Assembly: GCF_028389875.1 (NCBI RefSeq)
Contig: NC_084666.1
Span: 29,792,308 to 29,856,307 of the forward strand
Reading direction: 5' to 3'
From: Rhea pennata
Taxonomy: Eukaryota; Chordata; Aves; Rheiformes; Rheidae
Length of the DNA stretch: 64,000 nt
Of this stretch, positions 41,001 to 47,262 are shown one piece after another (the first letter of the stretch is position 1; every line of letters starts with the position of its first letter). Position numbers and translations under genes: made by a program. Below the pieces are notes generated by a model. That model saw only the letters and a list, made by a program, of their open reading frames with translations, ran no database searches and had not been told where the DNA came from.

Positions 41001-41920
41001 ATATTCAAAAAACAAAGCTGCAGTGAAATTCAACACAGTTGTATTAAAAAAAAAGAGAGAGAAATCAGGTTTGCATTTTAGAAGTTTCACCCTTCGTTTG
41101 CCTTAAACATTATTTACTCAAAATGGGTTCAGCCTTCTGCAAGGCTGATGGAAGATTAATTTTTCTGAATTCTCCAAAATGATAATTCAAAGTATATTAA
41201 GGACAGAGGTTCACCTAAGCTTCTAAAAAAGGCCAGGCCAGGTCACAGAATCTAATAGAAAGCAAGTCTCCAGCTATTACTTTTCCATTGAAATAGGTTA
41301 TCAGGTCACTTTACTGTCATACACAGCATTACTGATCACTTAAAACTGCGTTTCCCCTAATCAGATATTAAAGTACTAAAAAAGTAAACTTTAAAAATTA
41401 ACTTGAACTAAACAGATGCTGTTCCACAGCTCAAAACAAGTAATATATTTTAAGATTCATCTCAAAGAACTACTTCCAGCAACCGCAAAATAATGCATTT
41501 AACAACTGCTACAGTAGCTTTGTTAAAAGTAGTCCAAAACTCACTCCTAGTTTTTGCATGAATTACCGTTCTGTGTCTACTAATCATAAGAATAAAATTA
41601 CTAAAGAAAACAATAGTTTATTTAGTAAAATTACTGAAGTAAATTATATCCAGTAAAATTATAAAGTTTCAGTAAGAAGACTTTCTTTTGTCAGGGTACA
41701 CGTGATTAAAAAAAAAAAAAAAAAAAAAAGAATATGAATTAACTATTTATAGTAAGGAAAGGCATATAAATGCAAAATAAGTATCCCATTGAACAACTAC
41801 CTTCTTTCAGGTAGCCCAAATTTAGTGAATTAGCTTGTAATTCATTCCCAAATCTCACTGTCTATTAACATACCTGTCTGCAATGGAGCTCATTTTATGG
41901 GTGCTTATGGTAAAGAACAT
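10837..41920 (-). CDS. CLOCK: CLOCK circadian transcription factor, complete coding region over 20 exons
   Basis: CLOCK is the bHLH-PAS protein that pairs with BMAL1 (ARNTL) in the nucleus, binds E-boxes and drives Per, Cry and other clock-controlled genes. The spliced coding region joins 20 exons (listed separately) from ATG at 41920-41918 to TAG at 10839-10837: 2526 nt, 841 aa, with no frameshift or internal stop. Seen in order: basic helix-loop-helix (about residues 36-85, with R39, E43 and R47, the E-box contacts in human numbering), PAS-A (about 107-185), PAS-B (about 262-335) with its C-terminal cap, a Ser-rich segment containing S427 and S431, a charged coiled coil (514-566) and a Gln-rich C-terminus. 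All introns are GT-AG. Length and N-terminal numbering match vertebrate CLOCK. NPAS2 is the close paralogue, but the Gln-rich tail and the [12 protein letters not shown]-terminus fit CLOCK. Joining was done by eye, so single-base splice choices could be off at a few sites. Confidence 0.97.
11017..13206 (-). other. CLOCK: CLOCK intron between coding exons 19 and 20
   Basis: This 2.2 kb intron is bounded by gtaatg at 13206 and cttcag at 11017. It contains short A and T runs (for example near 12363-12379). No repeat family or coding exon was recognised. Confidence 0.8.
13207..13438 (-). CDS. CLOCK: CLOCK coding exon 19, carrying the polyQ tract (residues 705-782)
   Basis: This 232 nt exon has acceptor ttcctttatcag ending at 13439 and donor gtaatg at 13206. 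It reads [20 protein letters not shown], then [20 protein letters not shown], followed by the polyQ segment at residues 747-761. The tail is [20 protein letters not shown] plus Gln. In birds this exon carries the ClkpolyQ length polymorphism. The human insert between two Gln runs (PQTLSIT) is absent here. Confidence 0.95.
13294..13314 (-). repeat. CLOCK: ClkpolyQ glutamine tract, seven uninterrupted codons
   Basis: The codons are CAA CAA CAG CAG CAG CAG CAA (residues 747-753), then Ser, QQ, Glu-His and QQQ. The longest pure CAG run is only four codons, so slippage should be limited. Tract length at this site is the avian Clk polymorphism studied for links with migration and breeding timing. 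Seven pure Gln lies toward the short end of what is reported for small passerines. Confidence 0.9.
13668..13876 (-). CDS. CLOCK: CLOCK coding exon 18 (residues 636-705)
   Basis: This 209 nt exon has acceptor gttttttcag ending at 13877 and donor gtaaat at 13667. It reads [20 protein letters not shown], then [40 protein letters not shown] and TTFTQDRQI. It ends in phase 2 (Arg705 split). A 3.5 kb intron holding a CR1 copy lies upstream. Confidence 0.95.
14486..16530 (-). mobile_element. CR1 LINE, 5'-truncated, about 2 kb, antisense to the plus strand
   Basis: CR1 is the main LINE of birds. This copy lies in the CLOCK intron between coding exons 17 and 18, in the same orientation as the gene. 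The 3' end at 14486 has the typical tail with ATTCTGTG-like 8 bp repeats. A 434-codon open frame (16244-14940) carries the reverse transcriptase: [20 protein letters not shown] near its start, the [20 protein letters not shown] region, and ADDTKLGG with the catalytic ADD. A preceding frame (16480-16214) reads [14 protein letters not shown]. The element is dead: 5' end missing, frames broken near 16207-16253 by an inverted segment, and stops just after RDMELL near 14940. The 5' boundary is approximate. Confidence 0.92.
16187..16253. repeat. Inverted repeat / micro-inversion inside the CR1 copy
   Basis: Arms at 16187-16207 and 16233-16253 are reverse complements at 20 of 21 positions, with a 25 bp loop. 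The loop and right arm read as CR1 sense on the plus strand ([13 protein letters not shown]), while the rest of the element is sense on the minus strand. So a short piece has been copied or flipped in reverse. This breaks the CR1 reading frame. Confidence 0.75.
17409..17615 (-). CDS. CLOCK: CLOCK coding exon 17 (residues 567-635)
   Basis: This 207 nt in-phase exon has acceptor ttttttttttaag ending at 17616 and donor gtaaaa at 17408. It encodes [20 protein letters not shown], then [20 protein letters not shown] and [20 protein letters not shown], ending QPLQSTATQ. It is a Gln-rich, disordered activation region. Confidence 0.95.
19200..19358 (-). CDS. CLOCK: CLOCK coding exon 16: coiled coil, equivalent of the mouse delta19 exon (residues 514-566)
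   Basis: This 159 nt in-phase exon has acceptor ggcactacag ending at 19359 and donor gtgagt at 19199. It reads [20 protein letters not shown] then [20 protein letters not shown] and [13 protein letters not shown]. The heptad-like charged helix matches the region skipped in the mouse Clock-delta19 dominant-negative allele, which binds CIPC and is needed for transactivation. Because the exon is in phase, skipping it would give the same kind of in-frame loss here. Confidence 0.95.
20112..20201 (-). CDS. CLOCK: CLOCK coding exon 15 (residues 484-513)
   Basis: This 90 nt in-phase exon has acceptor taaatcctag ending at 20202 and donor gtatga at 20111. It encodes [20 protein letters not shown] then [10 protein letters not shown]. 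It is Gln/Ser-rich and disordered. As a multiple of three it could be skipped without a frameshift. Confidence 0.92.
21055..21155 (-). CDS. CLOCK: CLOCK coding exon 14 (residues 450-483)
   Basis: This 101 nt exon has acceptor accaatgtcag ending at 21156 and donor gtaacc at 21054. It reads [20 protein letters not shown] then [13 protein letters not shown], a disordered Ser/Thr-rich stretch. The polypyrimidine tract before this acceptor is poor, but phase and homology fix the junction. Confidence 0.93.
21551..21692 (-). CDS. CLOCK: CLOCK coding exon 13: Ser-rich phosphorylated segment (residues 403-450)
   Basis: This 142 nt exon has acceptor gtgtctcttcag ending at 21693 and donor gtaagc at 21550. 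It contains [20 protein letters not shown], then [20 protein letters not shown] and TAVSDHS. S427 and S431, the serines implicated in GSK3-dependent control of CLOCK stability in mammals, are both present, with Asn at 426 where human has Thr. The RSSRKSS stretch is strongly basic. It ends in phase 1. Confidence 0.94.
22615..22690 (-). CDS. CLOCK: CLOCK coding exon 12 (residues 377-402)
   Basis: This 76 nt exon has acceptor tgctgttctag ending at 22691 and donor gtaagt at 22614. It encodes [20 protein letters not shown] then ITADK, a charged helical stretch just after PAS-B. It ends on a codon boundary. Confidence 0.95.
22926..23073 (-). CDS. CLOCK: CLOCK coding exon 11: end of PAS-B and PAC cap (residues 328-377)
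   Basis: This 148 nt exon has acceptor tactttttag ending at 23074 and donor gtaag at 22925. It reads [20 protein letters not shown] then [20 protein letters not shown] and IVCTHTVV. This is the conserved C-terminal strand set of PAS-B, with the QW/WIWLQ motif. Ser377 is split in phase 2. Confidence 0.95.
23970..24076 (-). CDS. CLOCK: CLOCK coding exon 10: PAS-B core (residues 292-328)
   Basis: This 107 nt exon has acceptor attaattag ending at 24077 and donor gtaag at 23969. It encodes [20 protein letters not shown] and [15 protein letters not shown], the PAS-B helices and the GTSGYDY motif. It ends in phase 1 (Leu328 split). Confidence 0.95.
24288..24370 (-). CDS. CLOCK: CLOCK coding exon 9: PAS-B (residues 265-292)
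   Basis: This 83 nt exon has acceptor ttactttttag ending at 24371 and donor gtgca at 24287. It reads [20 protein letters not shown] then KFLFLDH, early PAS-B. Arg292 is split at the 3' junction. A 3.8 kb intron separates it from the exon before. Confidence 0.95.
24371..28204 (-). other. CLOCK: CLOCK intron between coding exons 8 and 9
   Basis: This 3.8 kb intron is A/T-rich, with a small TA/TC-rich simple repeat at about 27478-27510. No recognisable element or exon was found. Confidence 0.75.
28205..28323 (-). CDS. CLOCK: CLOCK coding exon 8: PAS-A to PAS-B linker (residues 225-264)
   Basis: This 119 nt exon has acceptor atcttccctcag ending at 28324 and donor gtatgc at 28204. It encodes [20 protein letters not shown] followed by [19 protein letters not shown]. 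That covers the linker between the PAS domains and the first strand of PAS-B. It ends on a codon boundary. Confidence 0.95.
28960..30215 (-). mobile_element. Ancient CR1/L3-like LINE remnant
   Basis: The minus strand shows highly diverged CR1-type sequence spread over about 1.2 kb of the intron between coding exons 7 and 8. Recognisable pieces on the plus strand (antisense) are the counterpart of the CTGGACTCTCTCCAGTAG motif at 29257-29280, of the segment ending in AGTAAAGTCC-like sequence near 29855-29872, and of the GGCCTGTAGTTTCC...CCACATTAGCCTTTTC segment near 30050-30115. The order of the pieces matches a CR1 ORF2 in antisense. An A21 run at about 29210-29230 interrupts it. Divergence is far greater than in the CR1 at 14.5 kb. 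Subfamily and ends are uncertain. Confidence 0.5.
30971..31084 (-). CDS. CLOCK: CLOCK coding exon 7: end of PAS-A (residues 187-225)
   Basis: This 114 nt exon has acceptor cttttctcag ending at 31085 and donor gtaag at 30970. It reads [20 protein letters not shown] and then [17 protein letters not shown], the C-terminal strands of PAS-A. It ends in phase 1, so Val225 is shared with the next exon. Confidence 0.95.
31676..31796 (-). CDS. CLOCK: CLOCK coding exon 6: PAS-A (residues 147-187)
   Basis: This 121 nt exon has acceptor ttctttcag ending at 31797 and donor gtaag at 31675. It reads [20 protein letters not shown] and continues with [20 protein letters not shown], typical PAS-A sequence. 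It ends in phase 1, splitting Ser187. Confidence 0.95.
32305..32441 (-). mobile_element. tRNA-derived SINE with CR1 3' tail
   Basis: The minus strand begins with a tRNA-Ile-like head: box A TCGCTCAGTTGG (32441-32430), then GTTAGAGCGTGGTGCTGCTA, and box B GGTTCAATGCC (32396-32386). It runs directly into a CR1 3' end (TTGGACTAGATGATCTCCAG, then AGGTCCCTTCCAACC and a GATTCTGTGA end). This is the plan of passerine SINEs such as TguSINE1, which use the CR1 machinery, although the tail here resembles the CCAGAGGTCCC type of CR1. The tRNA 5' end is slightly cut and the anticodon loop is altered. It lies in the intron between coding exons 5 and 6. Confidence 0.75.
33358..33447 (-). CDS. CLOCK: CLOCK coding exon 5: PAS-A core (residues 117-146)
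   Basis: This 90 nt, in-phase exon has acceptor ttaatttcag ending at 33448 and donor gtaagta at 33357. It encodes [20 protein letters not shown] and [10 protein letters not shown], the PAS-A fold region that contacts BMAL1. Human CLOCK has Asn where this copy has Ser in the TDG-S-IIY motif, a minor change. Confidence 0.95.
34892..34983 (-). CDS. CLOCK: CLOCK coding exon 4 (residues 86-116), linker into PAS-A
   Basis: This 92 nt exon has acceptor ctttgattatag ending at 34984 and donor gtatg at 34891. It reads [15 protein letters not shown] then [16 protein letters not shown], the bHLH to PAS-A linker and the start of PAS-A. It begins in phase 1, completing Glu86, and ends on a codon boundary. 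Confidence 0.95.
35119..35220 (-). mobile_element. CR1 LINE 3' fragment
   Basis: About 100 bp on the minus strand read as a CR1 3' end: CTCTAGCTGACCCTGCTGAG, then GTTGGACTAGAAGATCTCCA and GAGGTCCCTTCCAACG, closing with GATTCTGTGATTCTATGA. It is extremely 5'-truncated and lies in the intron between coding exons 3 and 4. Confidence 0.85.
37660..37721. repeat. Polypyrimidine (CTTT)n simple repeat
   Basis: The plus strand shows TTTCTTTCTTTTCTTTCTTT repeats followed by a T18 run. It explains the Lys/Arg-rich spurious ORFs on the minus strand there. Confidence 0.85.
39285..39433 (-). CDS. CLOCK: CLOCK coding exon 3: bHLH DNA-binding domain (residues 36-85)
   Basis: This 149 nt exon has acceptor tctcttttcag ending at 39434 and donor gtaatt at 39284. 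It encodes almost the whole bHLH. The basic region is [15 protein letters not shown], holding R39, E43 and R47, which read the CACGTG E-box in human CLOCK. It is followed by helix 1 ([12 protein letters not shown]), a short loop (NARKMDK) and helix 2 ([15 protein letters not shown]). All key residues are present. The domain also provides part of the BMAL1 dimer surface. Glu86 is split to the next exon. Confidence 0.97.
39851..39910 (-). CDS. CLOCK: CLOCK coding exon 2 (residues 16-36)
   Basis: This 60 nt exon has acceptor gttttcttcag ending at 39911 and donor gtaag at 39850. It encodes the acidic stretch [19 protein letters not shown] that precedes the basic region, with Arg16 and Arg36 split across the junctions. 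Phase 2 in and phase 2 out match the neighbours exactly. Confidence 0.95.
41658..41820. repeat. Direct repeat copy 1, 3' of the CLOCK start exon
   Basis: These 163 bp are nearly identical to 42540-42704. Shared segments include TTATAAAGTTTCAGTAAGAA, GAATTAACTATTTATAGTAA, GGAAAGGCATATAAATG and the final CAACTACCTTCTTTCAGGTA. Differences are confined mainly to the T-rich and A-rich tracts plus a few substitutions. It matches no repeat family I know. It ends about 50 bp from the donor of the start exon. Confidence 0.9.
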
Positions 41921-41964
41921 AACATATCACACTTTAGTCTTGTGGTAGACATTTGTACGTTTGC
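41874..41964 (-). CDS. CLOCK: CLOCK first coding exon (44 nt 5' UTR plus residues 1-15 and part of 16)
   Basis: The acceptor is cttccctcccag ending at 41965 and the donor gtatg begins at 41873. Translation starts at 41920 ([15 protein letters not shown]). An in-frame TGA lies two codons upstream (41929-41927), so no longer N-terminus is possible on this exon. A second in-frame ATG (residue 10, at 41893-41891) has A at -3 and could be an alternative start. The first ATG has G at -3 and T at +4, a middling context. The exon ends in phase 2, splitting Arg16. It lies between two 165 bp direct repeats. Confidence 0.93.
41905..41952 (-). promoter_or_regulatory. Upstream ORF overlapping the CLOCK start codon
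   Basis: In the 5' UTR part of the first coding exon an ATG at 41952-41950 opens a 15-codon frame ([15 protein letters not shown]) that ends with TAA at 41907-41905. It runs past the CLOCK ATG at 41920 in another frame. The context is weak (C at -3, T at +4), so leaky scanning is expected. Such overlapping uORFs usually lower translation of the main frame, but an effect here is inference. Confidence 0.5.
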
Positions 41965-42539
41965 CTGGGAGGGAAGAAAAAAAAATAAATAAATAATTAC
42001 TTTGAAAGAGCAAATGTGCTCTTCATTACAGTATATTAAAGGTTTCATTTTCTCAATAAGGTGCTCTTAACCTTCTCTCTTCCAACCTCTCTTCTGCCCT
42101 CTCACCTTCTCTAATACAGAATCTATTACCACCAGTCTGAACTTTAGTATTTCATTCTACATGACTCAAAATTTAAGAGAACATTTTTTAATTACATGCC
42201 ACAATGAATGAACTTGGACTAAGCCAATACAAATGATTTTCTAACAGTGAACTCAGATAGAGCTTTCTCAGTATACTAAAAGTATACTCAGTATACTAAA
42301 AGATTCATTTTGAAGGTTGTAGAGTTATAAAGTAACATACTTCATTTAGTAACTATGGAAAGAGAAAGTATTTGGGGGATAGTATTTTACAGGTATTATT
42401 TATTTCACAGGATAATTTTCTTGAGCACGTTATGTTAGACACTTGAAAACATTACACTAAGATACTGGCAAGAATGTGATCTCTGTACTGTGTGAACATT
42501 ATATTTTAATTAGTCATTTCTTAAAGTAGCCACTTATTG

Positions 42540-42704
42540 ATTATAAAGTTTCAGTAAGAAGGCTTTGTTTGTTTGTTTTGTCAGGGTACATGTGATTCTG
42601 AAAAAAAAAAGAATAATATGAATTAACTATTTATAGTAAGGAAAGGCATATAAATGTAAAATAAGTATCCCATTGAACAACTACCTTCTTTCAGGTAGCC
42701 CAAA
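42540..42704. repeat. Direct repeat copy 2, 5' of the CLOCK start exon
   Basis: These 165 bp are in the same orientation as copy 1 and offset by about 883 bp, so the two copies bracket the exon with the ATG. Copy 2 has GTTTGTTTGTTTT in place of CTTTCTTTT and a shorter A run. The low divergence suggests a fairly recent duplication or a young dispersed repeat. Confidence 0.9.
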
Positions 42705-45700
42705 ATTATGAAATATTACAGTTTCTGAGAAGGAAGGATTTGTTTTGTTTCTGCAAGTGCCAAATCCAGTGGAATTGCCAGTGTTAACAGTACAAGAAAT
42801 ATGGCAGCTGCTACCCAATGATCCAGACAGCGTGGAGAGCATTCCAGGAAAATTTTATCTCAGTTTTTGAACAGAGAGGGAAACTAAGGAAGAAAGCGTA
42901 TATTGGGATCAAACAAATGGCTTCAGGGTCTAGAACAAGTCATACAGTATGCAGATTTGATTCACAAGATTAGGTTTTTCCCATGCTCATAGCTGAGTGC
43001 AGCAGTAAAGCAAATGGGAGAGCCATGCTGCAGCACATTCTCTCTCTTCCATGGTGCACCACTGGGTGTATTTGCTATTTTGAGAAGGTGAGGAGCACAG
43101 TGTCCCAAAGCACCTGATGAGCCCTCATATTCTCTCTTCAGTTAATAGAGCCCAATACGGTTTTGCCTTTACCTTCCAAAATTTAGTGTCATGAAGAGAC
43201 AACAGGAGTAAACTATTCCTTCACTCAGACAAGCTCTGCTGAATATCAATTGCTCTGTCCATCCCCACAAATTACACTCCCCAAATTAGCTGGCCAAGGA
43301 TTACAAAGTAACAGAACTACACTATTTAAACATTTGCCAGAAATCACAGCAGGAAAGCAAGTTATGAAGAAGCTTTTGTTCAAATTTTTGTCAAAAGCAG
43401 TCAGCAGACAGGCTTCTTAATAGTTAAAAAAAAAAAAAAAACAAAAAAAAACCCACAAAACCTACCATCACTGGCACAAAATTAAGTTCAACATCAAAAC
43501 ATTGATTAGAAAGTTGTTTTCACTTAGTTCACACAATGTATTTGCTAATTACATTTTTAGACATCAATTTAATCAATTTTCAAATAAATCTGGTATCTAA
43601 CATTATAGAGATCAAGAACAATACGAAATTCTATAGAAACAATGAGATAGTTTCACATTAACTTGCAGAAGAAAAATACATAAATAGCTAACTACAAAAA
43701 CCTTTCATCTGTGACATGAATGCCATTTTCATTACGCAGAATCAAAATTTAAGAATCAGTATTTCCACTTTAGCAAAACACTCAATTTTTAGAAATCAAT
43801 AAAATCATTCACATGTTATGGTATCCAGACCCTATGTAGGATCAGCCAGAACTGGTTACTTAGATTTGGTATCCAAGACAAAAAGTACTTAAGAGACTAC
43901 AGGAAAAAGTCACTAAGAAATCTGAAGCGCATTTGTTTCTCATTTCAGGGCTTGATCCTTCTCTCTTTGCATCCAAAAATGCAAGATGCTAACTATTCTC
44001 AGCTCTTACACAAGTCAATGGATACAATTGCAGAAATAATTCCAGTGAAATTGGTAAACTTTTAAGCAAACACTACAGAAATGAAGAACTTCATGCATTT
44101 CTCAGAATCAAATTCATTCATGTGGCGGAGAATAAAAAAAAGGAAAGAAAAAACACTGCTTCACCACCGCTTCTGAACTGTTCAGTGTGATGATAAAAAG
44201 CTGTATCTTATAAATAATTTTACCTTTTACACTTTGGGGTTCGTTAAAGTGTGATGTTCAGGGATGAAACACTGCTTCTTCAGAAGAATAATGCAGGGTT
44301 AAACGTATCCTCTTCTGCAGAAAAGCATTAAACTCTGAACTGCGAAAAATCAAAAAGGGGTCCTTTTTTTAAAAAAAAAATTAATCAACAGTTGCAAACC
44401 ACTTGATTTTATATAAAGAGAAAAAAAAATCATATCTATAAGAGTAATTTATAAATGCAATATTCTGCTCCAAATAAATACCTTAATATTTCACTACTAG
44501 AATGCACCTTGCTTTAAAGTTTTTCTCTTTGATAAGCAGAAACAATTTCACTTCTGCCTTAAGCTCTCACTTTATACCCATCTTAAATCATGTTTACTTC
44601 TGAACTCAGTGCCTCTCACACTATCTAGATCTTCAGTTCCACTTGTTAGGTTCAAAGTACTCCTCTACACAATTATTTAAACACCTTTTTTGCTGAAATT
44701 CACAAAACTCAGGAAGGCAGCGAAGGCCCAAGTATGCCTTTTCCTCTTTGAGTCTCCAAAATTACCAGTCTCAAGGCTCCAGAACATGTAGAAGGCTGCT
44801 GCTGGCAATTAGTAAAATTGCCCAGCTGCATTATTTCTACTCCCTCAGACACCATTTTTACCCATTAACACTTTCTTTCCAACTCCAGTTCATAAACACT
44901 TAAAAATTTATTTCAAACTTACCTTGCAGATGCATTCTTCCACAGTAACTCTGCACTAGTTTATCACCACCTCTCAGTCTTTTTATATTCTTACTTTGCA
45001 TGTAAATGCATTTTCTTCTAGTTTCTTCCCTTGAACCAAGTTACTTTCTCTGCTTTTAAGGCACCTAAAGTCAACTTTTTCCTCCCCTGTACCTCATTTC
45101 TCTCTGCCTTGTTTACTGCTCTAAAAATAATGTTTTCTGTACAACATGTTTGAATCACTACATTTTTTATTTTAAAGTACATTAAATTTTAAGATGTATG
45201 CTGGGATCTAAAAACTAAGCTTATGCTACTCTTAAATTAAATACTATTAAAAGCTATTGAGTATTAATGGATGTTACTGAAAACATCAGAATTCTTTCCT
45301 AAAAAATAAATCTTTATTTGATTAGGAAAGTCAAGTTTCTCCTTCCCCTGCACCTAATGGAGCCTTTAAATGGTTAACATACTGATGAAAACGTTAACAT
45401 AGGAAGTTAAAGCAGAGCAGAATGATCTGCTAAAAAGAGAAAAACAATTACAGCATGATTCAGCAAAGCTGCTCATGCTTTTCTGGCCAAATAACCTGCT
45501 GGCCCATTGACCTACTTTTTTTTTTTTTTTTTTTTTTTAAGGTGCTTGCAGCCTCCTCTCCTATTTTGTTTTGTTCTGTTTGACAAGTGCAAACATTAGT
45601 AGTGACAAAGAGTCCCTTGGAAGTCGAGGGTACAGAGACTGTAACATGAAACCTATGTTTTTTAAACTGTTCGGAGTAGAAGAACTCTGCCAACTTTCCC

Positions 45701-47189
45701 AGTGCTTATAACAGAGTCTTAATGAGGAAAATTTTAAGACCTCATCTTTGCAGAATGTGGAGGTATTTTTTTTAACCACAATTAAACACTTAAGCTAAAC
45801 AGTACAGTGCTTAAGTACAGAAACATATTTGGTAATGCTTAAAACAGAATCAAAAAAATAGAAAGAAGTTAAAGGACATTTCAAAAGGGAATTCAAGTTA
45901 AAGGACATTTCAAAACGAGAGGCGGGGAATATGTTTATGTCATAAACGAACATAAGGAAGCTTAATCCAGACTAAAAAGAAACCTAATCACAGTGGAAAA
46001 GCTTTTGTAACCAAAACCACGTAGACCTCTAAGTCAGTAGAAATGGCAGCCATGTGAAAGCTAGCAGAAAGGTCTAGACGCCTACACAAGATCAGCATTG
46101 TGAGCCACAGTGCTCAAAGGTCATCAGTCTCTGCAAAATTCATTTTTTAAAATAAATATAATGAGTTATTTGGGTTTTAGTTGCTCAATCTTTTGTACAC
46201 ATTCAGTGAATGTTTTCAAGCTTTTCTGCAATCAGGACTAGAAACTTACTATTTTTAAGAAAGCTGAGTTCCTCAATCAAAAACTTCAGCAGCTGCCATG
46301 GATATACAAATCACATTGCTAAAACAGCAGCAAAAATTACAAAAGCTAGCAACACTGCAACTTTTGCATTATGCTGACTTATCACTCACAGAGAGGTAGT
46401 AAATCCATGGATGGCCAAAACAGCAAGTTTCTGAATAAAAGTCACAGAGCAAAAGCCACAATCCAACCCAAAGTAAAAAGTTATCATCAGCTGCTAAATT
46501 TTCCATGTTTAAAGATCAGTAACATCAGTCAATTTTATCATCTATACCATATGAATACTGGCAATATTGTACCTTAGAAACAAATTCAAAAGATTGAACA
46601 AATTGAAATTAAGCTGCAGTCTTGTTCGTGATAGATATTCTGTCAGGACTAGACTGATAAAGGGATGAGGCAGTAGTGAACACATTGCCTCTACTTAATT
46701 TTATACATAGTGACCAAAGGACTTGTGTCTCCGACACTTTATCAGTAACACTGCCAAATATTTCAGAGAAATAATCTATATTGTCCTGATATTGTAAAAA
46801 GACTTACAATAAAATATCTTGATTTTATAAGCAGTATTTCCATGAACTTACAGTTTGTAGCCTTTAGAGAGGGGCCTTATATTATTCGGACAAATAACTT
46901 CACTCAGGAAAGATCATAGGAAAAATACAAGAAACAACACAGTTTTCAAACACTAGGTATATTTCTGCAAACAGAAGAAGATTAACATCCTTAATACAAC
47001 CTGATCTCTGCATGATAATCTTATTTTGCTAGGGGGAACAAACCAGTGATTATAGCCACTGAAGATTAGCTTGAGAGAAGATCTCGTTTAAAGAATCAAA
47101 ATCACAGCGCACCACAACAGCCTGCATTTACACAGCACCTGATGTTACAGAGCAGCAAAACACCCTGACACTACAGCTACGTGCCTCGG

Positions 47190-47262
47190 GAAGCCAGCCA
47201 AGGAGCGGAAAAATCACGCAGAGCCAACGGCAGAGCCTGGAACAGAACCCGACAGTACAAGC
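47190..47262 (+). mobile_element. Possible MIR-like ancient SINE remnant
   Basis: The plus strand reads GAAGCCAGCCAAGGAGCGGA, then AAAATCACGCAGAGCCAACG and GCAGAGCCTGGAACAGAACCC. That resembles the MIR core end (CCAAGGTCACACAGC...GGCAGAGCC...GAACCC). The match is short and diverged, so it may be chance. Confidence 0.3.

Larger units (their letters stand above)
39434..41873 (-). other. CLOCK: CLOCK introns around coding exon 2
   Basis: The intervals 39434-39850 and 39911-41873 are introns. The second contains copy 1 of the 165 bp direct repeat (41658-41820) and an A21-22 run inside it. No coding sequence was seen. Confidence 0.75.

Noticed and set aside
44920..44945. GTAAGT donor after CATCTGCAAG on the minus strand
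   Set aside because: No acceptable acceptor with a pyrimidine tract lies within a usual exon length upstream.
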